From NCBI RefSeq assembly GCF_020873895.1, contig NZ_JAHWGT010000002.1:62001-126000 (forward strand): a DNA stretch of 64,000 nucleotides, written 5' to 3'. The notes beneath the pieces were generated by a model. The model saw only the letters and a program-made list of their open reading frames with translations. It searched no databases and had not been told where the DNA came from. The stretch's first letter is position 1. Each line of letters starts with the position of its first letter. The position numbers were made by a program, and so were the translations under genes. Shown here piece after piece: positions 52,817 through 61,807 of the stretch. Source of the stretch: Streptomyces sp. DH12. GTDB taxonomy: Bacteria > Actinomycetota > Actinomycetes > Streptomycetales > Streptomycetaceae.

Positions 52817-53668
52817 CTATGCGGAGGCGGTCCCGCCCGTCAGGAGGAAGGACCGGATGTGTGCGCTGAGCTGTTCCGGCTGGTCCTCGGGAATGAGGGT
52901 GTAGCTGTCTTCGATCTCGACGAGCCGGCCCTTGGGCAGCAGTTCGGCGAGCTTGCGCCCGTGCTCGGGCGGCATCACCTTGTCCTCGGCGGCCCACACG
53001 ACGAGCGCGGGCCGGTCGAAGTCGCGCAACTTGTCCGCCCAGGCGAGCAGTTCCGCCTTCGGCGGGACCCCGAGCACGTACTTGCGCAGGTCGCGGCGGA
53101 TCTCCTCGGAACTCCACAGCGGTGCGAACCAGGCGTCCATCACCTCGTGCGGGACCGGCCGCTTGCTCATCCAGCCCCAGGTCATGGGCAGTCGGCGCAT
53201 CGGCTTCCACTTCAGCAGCTTGAAGGCGACGTTGATGCCGCCCGGCAGCTTCGCCGAGGTGAAGAGGTTGCTCCCGGGCAGGCCCGGCGGGAAGTTGTCG
53301 AACGCCTCGCACGAGGTGATGACCAGTCGCCCGACCCGCTCGTCCCGACCCGCGGAGACCAGGGCCTGCGCGCCGCCCCAGTCGTTCATCACCAGCGTGA
53401 CGTCGCGCAGGTCGAGCCGGTCGAGGAACTCCGCGACCAGCCCCGCCACTCCCGCGATCGACAGGTCCGCGTCCGGCTTCATCGGCCGGCGGTGACCACC
53501 CAGCGGCAGCGTGGGCACCACGCACCGGAAGTCGGAACGCAGGGACGCCACCACGTTGCGCCACAGGGACCCGTCCATCGCGACCCCGTGCAGCAGGACC
53601 ACGACCGGCTTCTCACCCCCGGTGTCCTGATACTCCACCGTGCCAGCCGAAAGGTCCACCTCAGCCAT
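52817..53668 (-). CDS. Alpha/beta hydrolase, haloalkane dehalogenase/epoxide hydrolase-like
   Basis: 283 aa from ATG 53668 (GAGGAG upstream). Oxyanion motif VVLLHGVAMDG (25-32). The nucleophile elbow VMNDWGGAQ has Asp96, as in dehalogenases and epoxide hydrolases rather than Ser. A cap domain is plausible at ~130-220. The acid AEDKVMPPEHG follows, but the catalytic His position reads EDSYTLIPEDQPEQL (Tyr256-Thr257). This SYTLIPED variant is common in actinobacterial relatives, so it may be a family trait; the reaction cannot then be the standard His-assisted hydrolysis. Upstream of the PKS operon and separated by a hairpin. Confidence 0.82.
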   Translation of the reverse strand: MAEVDLSAGTVEYQDTGGEKPVVVLLHGVAMDGSLWRNVVASLRSDFRCVVPTLPLGGHRRPMKPDADLSIAGVAGLVAEFLDRLDLRDVTLVMNDWGGAQALVSAGRDERVGRLVITSCEAFDNFPPGLPGSNLFTSAKLPGGINVAFKLLKWKPMRRLPMTWGWMSKRPVPHEVMDAWFAPLWSSEEIRRDLRKYVLGVPPKAELLAWADKLRDFDRPALVVWAAEDKVMPPEHGRKLAELLPKGRLVEIEDSYTLIPEDQPEQLSAHIRSFLLTGGTASA

Positions 53669-53839
53669 TTCACATCTCCTCGGAGCTGTACGGGTTCGGG
53701 GGGTCGCGAAGGGATGCGCGCACCGGACACCACACTCGACGCCCAGCTGGGCGGCGTCACTGCCACCCGGACGGGTGAGTGGGGGTAAGCAAAACACCTC
53801 GGGCTGCTTTTCGCCAGCAACGACCGCACCAGAAACGAT

Positions 53840-53859
53840 CATTGCCCTTTGGGGCAATG
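53840..53859. promoter_or_regulatory. Inverted repeat upstream of the hydrolase gene
   Basis: CATTGCCC TTTG GGGCAATG: 8-bp perfect arms, 172 nt before the hydrolase start. An operator or a hairpin; which is not clear. The rest of 53669-54053 shows no gene. Confidence 0.35.
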
Positions 53860-54053
53860 GCCGGCCGGCAGCCGCCTGAGTACTGTGGCGACTTCCGTAT
53901 CGCAGCCGTCCGCCGCGAGGTGAGCGGCGTGGGCGCGGACGAAGCGGAGAGTCGACGCCGTCCACCCGGACAGGGGTGTTCTCGAATGGCGATTCGACGG
54001 GAGCGACGCCGTGAGGCGCCGGAAATCGGCGGTATCCCGCGAGGAGTGCCCAG

Positions 54054-54416
54054 ATGAACACCCACCGGACCGCCGCCCCTCGGCGCGGCGTCGAAACGGG
54101 AGCCGCCAGGGTCCCTCTCCGGCAATTCACCGACCGTGCCGTTTCTCCCCGCTTTTTCTCCCGCGTTCTCACCCGCGCCGGCATCGGTGGTGGTGACGGC
54201 GGTCTCCCGCGAATGCGGACCGCCGCGTCATTCCGCCGGGCGCATTTCGCGCGAGGCGCCTCCCGGCGAGCCGCGGGGCGTTTCACGTTCCACGGCCTCG
54301 ACGCACCGGTTGAACACCCGGCGGCGTCCCGCGTCCCTTCCGCGCCGGGTGTCCCGGCGCGTGCGGTGGCCTTCGCGGCGCGCCCGTCGCCCCGGCCGGA
54401 AGGGGCCCCCTCATGA
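54054..54416 (+). CDS. Hypothetical protein, uncertain gene
   Basis: 120 codons from ATG 54054, with GAGGAG 8 nt upstream and GC-rich third positions. The product is Arg/Ala-rich and contains no domain I know. It is convergent with the LuxR gene. It may be real, as the ribosome site is good, or a chance open frame in GC-rich DNA. Confidence 0.3.
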   Translation: MNTHRTAAPRRGVETGAARVPLRQFTDRAVSPRFFSRVLTRAGIGGGDGGLPRMRTAASFRRAHFARGASRRAAGRFTFHGLDAPVEHPAASRVPSAPGVPARAVAFAARPSPRPEGAPS

Positions 54417-54424
54417 GGGCGCGG

Positions 54425-54739
54425 TCACGGCGTGTCCAGGCCCCGCGGTCCGCTCAGCGGGTGGTGCGCCCACTCCGCCGACAGCAGCGCGGCCTCCACC
54501 CGGGACCGCAGCCCGAGCTTCCGCGTGATGCTGGTCAGATGGGCCTTGACGGTCCGCTCCGCGATGCCGAGCCGGCGGGCGAGCTCCCGGTTCCCCTCGC
54601 CGTCCGGCAGCACGCTGAACACCTCCAGCTCCCGTGGCGTCAGCACCCGCAGGGCCGACCGTTCCACCGACGCCAGGCGGCCGCCGGCCCCCGTGCGTCT
54701 GTCGGCCCCTCCGCCGGTCTGCGGCCTCTCCCCGTGCAT
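54425..54739 (-). CDS. Small LuxR-type transcriptional regulator
   Basis: 104 aa from ATG 54739 (GGGAGAA upstream). Only the DNA-binding part is present: LTPRELEVFSVL, NRELARRLGIAERTVKAHLTSITRKLGL, residues ~33-90, the GerE/LuxR helix-turn-helix. No receiver or ligand domain is seen, so it is either a minimal regulator such as those in BGCs or a stump. It sits between the PKS cluster and the KAS III gene, divergent from the latter. A perfect 14-bp palindrome lies 136 nt upstream. Confidence 0.85.
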   Translation of the reverse strand: MHGERPQTGGGADRRTGAGGRLASVERSALRVLTPRELEVFSVLPDGEGNRELARRLGIAERTVKAHLTSITRKLGLRSRVEAALLSAEWAHHPLSGPRGLDTP

Positions 54740-54874
54740 GCGTTCTCCCACTCCTTGAGGAAGTCGTCACCTCGGGAGGGGTCGGATCGTCTCGGCTCAC
54801 CCGACCGGACGCCCCCCTTCGGCCCGACAGCGGACGAGGCGGCCTCCGGACAGTCGGCCGCCTCCGTGGCGTCT

Positions 54875-54888
54875 GTGACGTACGTCAC
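54875..54888. promoter_or_regulatory. 14-bp perfect palindrome between LuxR and KAS III genes
   Basis: GTGACGTACGTCAC, self-complementary throughout. In the divergent 378-nt region (54740-55117), which otherwise shows no gene. Candidate operator. Confidence 0.45.
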
Positions 54889-55117
54889 TCGCACTGTACT
54901 CGCGCGGCGAGGGGGCGCCGGTCGAAACCCGGTTCGATCGCCCCGTGCTCCGGACCGCCCAGGGAGCGTAGGGCGCGGCGGTGGTTCCGATCAAGCCGTC
55001 GCCTGACTGGTTGACCGTTCAACTCCCGGCGCCCGCAGGGGAATTCCGCGCCCGTCGGGGTGCCGGCTCCATCGGCCTTCCGGCCGTCCACCGTCGCAGA
55101 GAGCTTGAGGTGACCGT

Positions 55118-56149
55118 ATGTCCTCCCCTTCCTCCACGCCGACCGGCTCCTCCGCGCCGACCGGCTCCTCCGCGCCGACCGGTTCACGCGCCCCGGCCGG
55201 GGCCGGCGCCGTGGCCGGTTCCCGGATCGCGGCCGTCGCCGGCGTCCGCCCGCGACGGATCGTCGGCAACGAGGAGCTGGGCAGGGGACTGGGCGTCACC
55301 GCCGAGTGGATCGAGCGGCGGGTGGGCGTCCGTGAACGGCGGTTCGCCGGACCGGAGGAGACCGTCACGGGGATGGCGGCCGGTGCGGCCGCCAAGGCCC
55401 TCTCGGCGGCGGGCCTCGCCCCCGCCGACATCGACCTGCTGGTCCTGGCCACCTGCTCCATGCCCTCGCCCATGCCGAGCGGCGCGGCGTCCGTCGCCGC
55501 GCTCCTCGGCGTCCCGCACATCGCGGCCTTCGACGTCAACGCCGCCTGCGCGGGGTTCTGCTACGCCCTCGGCGTCGCCGACGGCCTCATCCGCTCACGC
55601 ACCAGCCGCCGCGCCCTGGTCATCGGGGCCGAGCGGATGACCGACTGGGTGGACCCGGGCGACGTGGACACCGCCACCGTCTTCGCCGACGGGGCGGGCG
55701 CCGCGGTCGTCGTCGCCGCGGAACGGGCGGGCATCCACCCGGTGGAGTGGGGCGGGGACGGCGACAAGGCCGGGCTGATCGCCATCCCCGACCGGCACGG
55801 CAGCGTGACCATGCGGGGCCAGGCCGTCTACCGCTGGGTGACCTCGGAGCTGACCGCGGTGGCGGCGGCGGCCTGCGCGCGCGCCGGGATCACCCCCGCC
55901 GACCTCAGGGGCTTCGTGACGCACCAGGCGAACCTGCGGATGATCGAACGGCTCGCGGCGGACCTCGGTGCCACGAACGCCGCCGTGGCCCGGGACATCG
56001 TGGAGACCGGCAACACCTCCGCCGCGTCCGTGCCGTTGGCGCTGTCCCGGCTGATCGACCTCGGCCGGGTCCGCCCCGGGGACCCGGTCCTGCTGATGGG
56101 CTTCGGCGCGGGCCTCAGCTACGCCGCGCAGGTGGTCGTCTGCCCCTGA
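55118..56149 (+). CDS. KAS III (FabH-like), canonical triad
   Basis: 343 aa from ATG 55118 (GAGG upstream). N-terminal ~35 residues are a Ser/Pro/Thr-Gly repeat (18-bp units in DNA). Thiolase fold with Cys144 (DVNAACAGF), His269 (VTHQANLRM), Asn299 (TGNTSAASVP), a normal FabH triad. It would condense acyl-CoA with malonyl-ACP to start a chain. With the PKS cluster, it could supply the starter acid, or be a separate starter unit. It lies divergent from LuxR and converges on the esterase gene across a strong hairpin. Complete. Confidence 0.9.
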   Translation: MSSPSSTPTGSSAPTGSSAPTGSRAPAGAGAVAGSRIAAVAGVRPRRIVGNEELGRGLGVTAEWIERRVGVRERRFAGPEETVTGMAAGAAAKALSAAGLAPADIDLLVLATCSMPSPMPSGAASVAALLGVPHIAAFDVNAACAGFCYALGVADGLIRSRTSRRALVIGAERMTDWVDPGDVDTATVFADGAGAAVVVAAERAGIHPVEWGGDGDKAGLIAIPDRHGSVTMRGQAVYRWVTSELTAVAAAACARAGITPADLRGFVTHQANLRMIERLAADLGATNAAVARDIVETGNTSAASVPLALSRLIDLGRVRPGDPVLLMGFGAGLSYAAQVVVCP

Positions 56150-56157
56150 CGGCACGG

Positions 56158-56190
56158 GGCGGGCCGGCGCGGGGTGCGCGCCGGCCCGCC
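56158..56190. terminator. Hairpin between convergent genes
   Basis: 14-bp perfect stem (56158-56171 with 56177-56190) and a GGGTG loop. Lies between the KAS III stop and the esterase stop, so it can end transcription from both sides and marks the border between the two clusters. Confidence 0.75.
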
Positions 56191-56203
56191 ACCGGGGCCG
56201 TGG

Positions 56204-57550
56204 TCAGGTCGGGGGCGCCAGGAGGCGGGCCGGCGTGACGTGGTGGAGGTGGAAGAGGAGGTCGTGGGAGGCCGTCGGGGCCACCTCGTGGGGGCGCTCC
56301 GGGTAGGAAGTGCCGATGTTGCGGGTGGGGCGGGGGGTGTTCAGCCACGTGTGGGCCGCGGCCGGGGCCGTCCGCAGGTCCACGAGGTAGTCGCCGGGGC
56401 GCACCCGGTTCAGGAAGCGTTCCGTGCTGCCGTTCGGCGGCGCGCCCACGGTGTGGACGCGCGCCCTGCCGTCGGTGCCCGTCGCGTTGAACGAGCCGGC
56501 GCCGAACGTCACGGCGGCGCTCACGTACCGCGCCCCCAGCCGCTCCCGCAGGAACGCGCCCTGCATGCGCGGGTAGCGCGGGTCCGAGGTCTGGTACGAG
56601 ATGTGGCTGTTGTGCGCCGACAGCAGCACCTTGTGACCCGTCCGCTCCTGCCACCAGGCGACGTTGTCCGCCATCAGCCGGTCGCGGTAGCCCATGGACG
56701 CCCGCAGCTGCTCCGCGTCGTCGAAGTCGAACGCGTACCCCCGCGCGGTCTGCGCCAGGGCCCGCGCGTGCTGCACGGCCCAGGCGTGGGCGTCCTTCGT
56801 CGCGCCCGCCGGGACCGGCTGCCGGGCGAGCAGGGACAGGGCCTCCTCCGCGCGCTCGGCCAGCGCGCGGCGCTCGGCCAGGGGCCGGTCCAGGTACGCC
56901 TTCATGTACGCGCCCGCCGATGTGGTGGGCCGCATCCCCCGGTACAGGGCGGTGAGGCGCGGCAGCAGGTCGGGCCGGTACCGGGCCGCGTACCGCAGGA
57001 CCCGGTCGTACTGCTCCGGCCCCGCGTACGCGAAGTCGTCGCCCATGAACCGCAGCGGGTCCTTCGGGTGCCGGACGTTGTACGCGCGCATCCACTCCAC
57101 GAGGGCGAGGTACTCCTCGGTGTTCCACCACGCGTACGTGTCCTGGAACTCCTCCCGCATGATCCGCCGCGGGTCGCCCTCGCCGGTCCGCACGTACGCG
57201 TCCAGCCGCAGGCCGCTGCTCCAGCTCGTCTCCAGGGCGAAGGTGCGGAATCCCTCGTGCTCCACCAGGTAGCGCAGGACGCGGTGCTTCAGGGCGAAGA
57301 ACTCGTGCGAGCTGTGCGTCGCCTCGCCGAGCCCGACCACCTTCGCATCGCCCACCATGCGCCCCAGGGGCCGCAGGTCGGCCAGGTCGCCGTCCGGCCC
57401 GGTGGTGCGCAGGGGGTGGGCGCCGCTCTCGGCGGCCCGCAGGGCGCGTTCCTCGGGTGGCGGGAGCGTGCCGGAGCCCAGGGCGCCCGCGCAGAGCAGC
57501 AGAAGCAGAAACAGGAGGGGTACGGACCGGTTTCGCGTCATACCGACCAT
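56204..57550 (-). CDS. Erythromycin-esterase-like secreted protein
   Basis: 448 aa; ATG at 57550 or 57541. Signal peptide ~1-25: LLFLLLLLCAGALGSG, with a Cys that could be a lipobox. Erythromycin esterase family motifs: VVGLGEATHSSHEFFALKHRVLRYLVEHEGF (~70-101) with His and Glu, and LLSAHNSHI (~325). Ere enzymes hydrolyse macrolide lactones; close relatives include succinoglycan-type proteins of unknown activity, so the substrate here is not fixed. Last gene of the NRPS-side minus-strand group, 79 nt after the thioesterase. Self-resistance or product modification are both possible. Confidence 0.85.
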   Translation of the reverse strand: MVGMTRNRSVPLLFLLLLLCAGALGSGTLPPPEERALRAAESGAHPLRTTGPDGDLADLRPLGRMVGDAKVVGLGEATHSSHEFFALKHRVLRYLVEHEGFRTFALETSWSSGLRLDAYVRTGEGDPRRIMREEFQDTYAWWNTEEYLALVEWMRAYNVRHPKDPLRFMGDDFAYAGPEQYDRVLRYAARYRPDLLPRLTALYRGMRPTTSAGAYMKAYLDRPLAERRALAERAEEALSLLARQPVPAGATKDAHAWAVQHARALAQTARGYAFDFDDAEQLRASMGYRDRLMADNVAWWQERTGHKVLLSAHNSHISYQTSDPRYPRMQGAFLRERLGARYVSAAVTFGAGSFNATGTDGRARVHTVGAPPNGSTERFLNRVRPGDYLVDLRTAPAAAHTWLNTPRPTRNIGTSYPERPHEVAPTASHDLLFHLHHVTPARLLAPPT

Positions 57551-57629
57551 GCTCCGCTCCGGCGCGCATCCGGAACATCCGACGCACCCCCGGCTTTTCC
57601 GGCGGGCTGACCCGACCGCCGGTATGCCG

Positions 57630-58379
57630 CTAAACCGGAAGAGGCCGCGCCGGTTCCATGGCGGCTCGGGCCACCCGCCCGACCGCCGGCACCAGGTAGA
57701 AGTGGTCGCCCTCCAGCACCGTGAGGGTGAAGGAACCCGAGGTCAGCGCGGACCACCCGGCCGCCTCCTCGGGGGTGACCTGCGGGTCGCGGTCGCCCGT
57801 CAGCGCGTGGACGTCGGCGTGCAGCGGGGGAGCGTCGGCCCGGCGGCGGTAGGCGTCGATCAGGTGGTAGTCGTTGCGGATGACGGGCAGCAGCAGCTCC
57901 CGCAGGTCGGGGTCGTCGAGCACGGCCGCGTGGGTGCCGCCCAGCGACCCGACCGCCTCGACCACCTCGTCGTCCGTCCGCAGGGCCGGCCCGGCGGCCC
58001 CGTCCGGTGACCGCCCGGAGACGCACAGGCGGGTGACGTGGGCGGCCCCCGCCCCTTCGAGGCGCAGCAGCGTCTCGTACGCCACGGCCGCGCCCATGCT
58101 GTGGCCGAAGAACACGGTGGGCAGCGGCGGCAGGGCCAGCAGCGCGTCGGCGACGGCCGCCGCGAGCGGGTCCATGGTCGGGACGAGCGGCTCGCGGAAC
58201 CGGTTCTCGCGGCCCGGGTACTGCACCGCCAGAAGTTCCAGCGAGGGGTCCGCGTACCGGGCCCAGGGGCGGTAGAAGCTGGCCGCGCCGCCCGCGTGGG
58301 GGAAGCAGACCAGACGGCGGGCGGCCCGGTCGGGCCGGGTGTGGCGGGTCAGGTACGGCGAGGGGATGGAAGGGGGCAT
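57630..58379 (-). CDS. Type II thioesterase
   Basis: 249 aa. Alpha/beta hydrolase of the GrsT/RifR type: CFPHAGGAASFYRPWA at the start, nucleophile GHSMG (Ser94), Asp in TGDRDPQV, His in EGDHFYL (~226). Type II thioesterases free PCPs or ACPs of wrong acyl groups in NRPS and PKS lines. It lies 15 nt after the ArsR-type gene in the NRPS group, whose synthetase enters from the right edge. Complete. Confidence 0.92.
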   Translation of the reverse strand: MPPSIPSPYLTRHTRPDRAARRLVCFPHAGGAASFYRPWARYADPSLELLAVQYPGRENRFREPLVPTMDPLAAAVADALLALPPLPTVFFGHSMGAAVAYETLLRLEGAGAAHVTRLCVSGRSPDGAAGPALRTDDEVVEAVGSLGGTHAAVLDDPDLRELLLPVIRNDYHLIDAYRRRADAPPLHADVHALTGDRDPQVTPEEAAGWSALTSGSFTLTVLEGDHFYLVPAVGRVARAAMEPARPLPV

Positions 58380-58394
58380 GCGGGGGTCCGATCG

Positions 58395-59210
58395 TCAGTC
58401 GAGGATGGCCTCGCCCAGCGGGGTGAGGCTGTGCACCGCCAGGTTCTGCCGGCGCTCCGTGGTCACGAATCCGGCACGGCGCAGAATGGTGAGGTGTTTG
58501 CTCGCGGAGGGGTTGGATATCCGTAGGCGGTCGGCCACCTGACCCGTCGACCGGGTCTCCCGCAGAGCCGCCAGGACGTCGGCCCGCGTACGGCCCAGCA
58601 GGGCGTGCAGGGCCTGTTCCCCCTCACCGCCCTGCCAGAGCGAGGCGGCGGCGTCCGCGTCCGGGGTGACGCCGTACACCAGGATCGGCAGGCCCTGCCA
58701 GCCCACGCGGTCGTCGATCAGGAGCGGCTGCGGCGCGAACAGGGACGGGACCAGCGTCATGCCCCGGCCGCCCAGGCAGGTGCGCCGGGACGGCTGCGCG
58801 TTGTCGACGCGGAGTACCGGGGCCTCCCACCGGATGGCGTCGTGCCGGCTGTTGAGGACCTGCTCCATGCCGCCGGCGAGCATCGCCCGGCCGGCGGCGT
58901 CGCGCTCCGCCTTCAGTAATCGCCGGACGCGCTCCCAGAACGGCTCGACGGCCACCGCGGCGAACGTGTCCGTCTCGCGGGGGAGGGGCGAGGTCAGCGT
59001 CTCCACGAGGGACGCGGAGGGCTCCGTCACCGGATGCGTGGCGGACGCCCTCCGCAGCCGGTGCCGGACCGCCCGCCGCCATTCGGCCAGCGCGTCACGG
59101 CGCTGTTCCCCCAGCCGCCCCCAGGCCATGTGCGTCTCGAACGCCATGCCCAGGGTGCTGATGACGCGCACCCGGGCCAAGTCCTCCACGTTGAGGCACA
59201 GTTCCAGCAC
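58395..59210 (-). CDS. ArsR-type winged-helix regulator with DUF5937-like N-terminus
   Basis: 271 aa from GTG 59210 (GGGGGGAGC upstream). The C-terminal ~75 residues are an ArsR-type HTH: LLGRTRADVLAALRETRST, then VADRLRISNPSASKHLTILRRAGFV. The N-terminal 190 residues are of the DUF5937 type seen in Streptomyces regulators, likely for ligand sensing or dimerisation. No metal-binding Cys cluster. Probably a local regulator of the NRPS cluster, as it sits between the P450 and thioesterase genes. Confidence 0.82.
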   Translation of the reverse strand: MLELCLNVEDLARVRVISTLGMAFETHMAWGRLGEQRRDALAEWRRAVRHRLRRASATHPVTEPSASLVETLTSPLPRETDTFAAVAVEPFWERVRRLLKAERDAAGRAMLAGGMEQVLNSRHDAIRWEAPVLRVDNAQPSRRTCLGGRGMTLVPSLFAPQPLLIDDRVGWQGLPILVYGVTPDADAAASLWQGGEGEQALHALLGRTRADVLAALRETRSTGQVADRLRISNPSASKHLTILRRAGFVTTERRQNLAVHSLTPLGEAILD

Positions 59211-59261
59211 GACGAAAGCTCCCCCCGGCAGTCGACCAAGATCATATGGACGGGGCGCGGA

Positions 59262-60440
59262 TCAGCGCCAGTCCATGGAGACCCGCAGGCTGCCGTAGCC
59301 CTGGACCAGGTTGGACCGCATCCAGCGCACCTCCCCGGCCGCCTCCACGCCCCGCGCCTCGGCGGCCAACTCCTGAAGCAGCGCCCGCAGTTCGAGGCGC
59401 GCGAGGGCGGCGCCGAGGCAGTGGTGCGGGCCCGTCCCGAACCCCAGGTGGCGGTTGGGCGTACGGCCCGGGACGAAGCGGTGCGGGTCGGGGAAGAGCC
59501 GCTCGTCGCGGTTGGCGGCGGACAGCCACGCCACCACGGGCTGCCCCTTGAGGATCTCCTGACCGCCGATCTCGCAGTCCTCGGAGGCCACCCGCAGGAC
59601 GTGCGCCGCCGGGGACGTCCAGCGGACCACCTCCTCCACGGCGGGCCCGGCGAGCTCCGGGTCCGCGTGCAGCGCGTCCAGCGTGCCGGGGAACGCCTGG
59701 AAGGCGTGGAAGGCGCCGGTGATCGAGTGCCGGGTGGTCTCGTTGCCGCCGATCAGCACGTTGTCGCAGTTGATCAGCACGTCCTCGGTGCTGAGCCGGC
59801 CGTCCTCCAGCAGCGCGCTGACCAGGTCGGAGCCGGGCTGCTTGCGGCGCCGCTCGATCAGTTCGTGGAAGTAGAACAGGATCTCCGTGTGCGCCTCGGC
59901 CGGCGTCATCTTGTCGAAGCTGCTCTCCTCGCCGCCGAAGGCGTGGTTGGTCAGCTCGATCAGGTGCTCCCGCTCGCTGAGCGGTACGCCGATGACCTCG
60001 CAGACGATCGCGGCGGGCAGCCGCGGGCCGATGACCAGGGCGACGTCGGTGGAGTCCTCCGAGCGCAGCCGGTCGACGATGTCCCGGACCTCCCGGTGCA
60101 GCACCGACTGCAGTTCGGGGGCGCGCAGCCGGGAGAGGAACGGGCCGATGAGCCGCTTGAGGAGGGAGTGCCAGCTGCCCTCGCTCACCACCAGCATCCG
60201 GCCGCCGGAGTTGTCGGGGTGCTCGGCGTCGAAGCCGATCATCATGCCGTACTCGGAGGTGAAGGGCGCCTTGGGGGAGAGGACGGCGGACACGTCGCGG
60301 TGGGAGAAGACCGACCAGAAGCCGGACGGGGAGAGGCCGGGGTCGCTCCAGACCTTGGCGTCCGCCTGGACGTACTCCCGCCACATGTCGAAGCGGGCGT
60401 CGGTGGTGTAGAGATCGGGGTTGGCCAGGTCGATGGTCAT
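59262..60440 (-). CDS. Cytochrome P450
   Basis: 392 aa from ATG 60440. Heme-binding FGTGPHHCLGAALARLE (Cys341), I-helix IGGNETTRH (~235-243; Asn-Glu replace the usual Asp-Thr acid/alcohol pair arrangement) and ExxR-type EEVVRW. Soluble class I bacterial P450 that needs ferredoxin and reductase, not seen in the window. In an NRPS cluster it likely oxidises an amino acid or the peptide. 23 nt after the MFS gene. Confidence 0.93.
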   Translation of the reverse strand: MTIDLANPDLYTTDARFDMWREYVQADAKVWSDPGLSPSGFWSVFSHRDVSAVLSPKAPFTSEYGMMIGFDAEHPDNSGGRMLVVSEGSWHSLLKRLIGPFLSRLRAPELQSVLHREVRDIVDRLRSEDSTDVALVIGPRLPAAIVCEVIGVPLSEREHLIELTNHAFGGEESSFDKMTPAEAHTEILFYFHELIERRRKQPGSDLVSALLEDGRLSTEDVLINCDNVLIGGNETTRHSITGAFHAFQAFPGTLDALHADPELAGPAVEEVVRWTSPAAHVLRVASEDCEIGGQEILKGQPVVAWLSAANRDERLFPDPHRFVPGRTPNRHLGFGTGPHHCLGAALARLELRALLQELAAEARGVEAAGEVRWMRSNLVQGYGSLRVSMDWR

Positions 60441-60463
60441 GGTGGGGTGTCTCTGCCTGTCTG

Positions 60464-61807
60464 TCAGCGGACGGGGGGAGGGGGCGCCGCGACCGGTTCC
60501 GCGGCGGGCGGGGCCGCGTCGCCCGCGGCGGGCGGGGCGTCGTCGGTCTCGGTGCCGGTGCCGGTGCCGGTTGCGGGCGGGGCGGTGTCGTGCGCCCCGG
60601 GGCGCGGTACGTCGCGCAGGGCCGGGCTCAGGGACGTCAGCAGGGCGATGACCGCCATCACGGCCGTGCAGCCGAGCAGCCCGGCGGACCGGCCCGCCAG
60701 GTCCAGCACGACGCCGCCCGCGAGCGGGGCGACGGCGCCGCCGCCGCCGCTCGCGATGGCCGCGACGCTCACCACCCGCCCGCGGTGGCTGTCCGGGGTG
60801 AGCAGCAGCTGGTAGCTGGTGAAGTAGGCGTTCGCCGTCGGCGCGGCGAAGGCGATCGCCCCCAGCAGCACGCCCGGCGTCCAGCTGCCCGGCAGGACCG
60901 CGATCCCCGCCGTGAGCACGACGAACGTCCACAGCACCACGTAGATGGGCCGGGCACCGGTCAGGACCCGCTGGAGGAGCGGCGCGGCGAGGGCGCCCAG
61001 CAGTCCGCCGACGCCGAGCAGCGCCGCCATCATCCCGATGAGCCCGGTGGCCATGCCGCTGGTCTGCGCGGACGCGATGACGACGAAGTAGATGACGCCG
61101 AAGAAGAAGTTCGTCGCCGTCGCGCAGACCAGCCCCACCCGCAGGAACGGGTGGGACGCGATCCAGCGGACCCCCTCCAGCAGGCCGCGCCCGCTGACCT
61201 CCGACCGGTCGGCCGGGGCGCCGGCGGCCGGCGGCTGCCGCTTCAGGAACAGCAGCAGCACCAGCCCGACCAGGTGCGCCAGGCACCCGACGACGAAGGG
61301 CAACGCGTGCTTCACCGCGAGCAGGAACCCGCCGGCGGACGTGCCGGCGAGCTGGCCCGCGTACGTGCGGGCCGCGTTCATCGCCACCGCGTCCGAGACC
61401 CGCTCCTCCGGCACCAGGCTCGGGATCATCGCCTCGCCGGCCGCCATCGTCAGCGCGGTCGCCACCCCGTTGACCAGGGCGAGCACCGCCAGCGCGGGCA
61501 GCGACACGGCGTCCGCCCACAGCAGCAGGGCGAGCGCGCCGAACACGGCGACCAGCGCCGCCTGGCACCACAGCATCACGGTCCGGCGGTCGTACCGGTC
61601 GGCGACGGCCCCGGCGGGCAGCCCCGCCAGGAGCATCGCCGCCGCGTCGACGAAGCCGATGATCCCCGCCTGGGAGGGCGAACCGGTCAGCGCCAGCACG
61701 ATCAGCGGCAGCACGATCAGCGACGTGCTGTACGCGAACTCGCCGAACGCCGAGCTGACCCACAGCAGCGTGAAGCCGCCGCCCCGCCGCGTCTTCTCCG
61801 GCGGCAT
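60464..61807 (-). CDS. MFS exporter, enterobactin exporter (EntS)-like
   Basis: 447 aa; ATG overlaps the oxygenase stop by one base (TGATG). Twelve membrane segments; MFS motif GAVADRYDRRTVML between segments 2 and 3 and VPEERVSDAVAMNAARTYAG. C-terminal ~50 residues are Thr/Pro/Ala-rich and soluble. EntS-like members export siderophores or peptides. Likely exporter of the NRPS product. Confidence 0.88.
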   Translation of the reverse strand: MPPEKTRRGGGFTLLWVSSAFGEFAYSTSLIVLPLIVLALTGSPSQAGIIGFVDAAAMLLAGLPAGAVADRYDRRTVMLWCQAALVAVFGALALLLWADAVSLPALAVLALVNGVATALTMAAGEAMIPSLVPEERVSDAVAMNAARTYAGQLAGTSAGGFLLAVKHALPFVVGCLAHLVGLVLLLFLKRQPPAAGAPADRSEVSGRGLLEGVRWIASHPFLRVGLVCATATNFFFGVIYFVVIASAQTSGMATGLIGMMAALLGVGGLLGALAAPLLQRVLTGARPIYVVLWTFVVLTAGIAVLPGSWTPGVLLGAIAFAAPTANAYFTSYQLLLTPDSHRGRVVSVAAIASGGGGAVAPLAGGVVLDLAGRSAGLLGCTAVMAVIALLTSLSPALRDVPRPGAHDTAPPATGTGTGTETDDAPPAAGDAAPPAAEPVAAPPPPVR

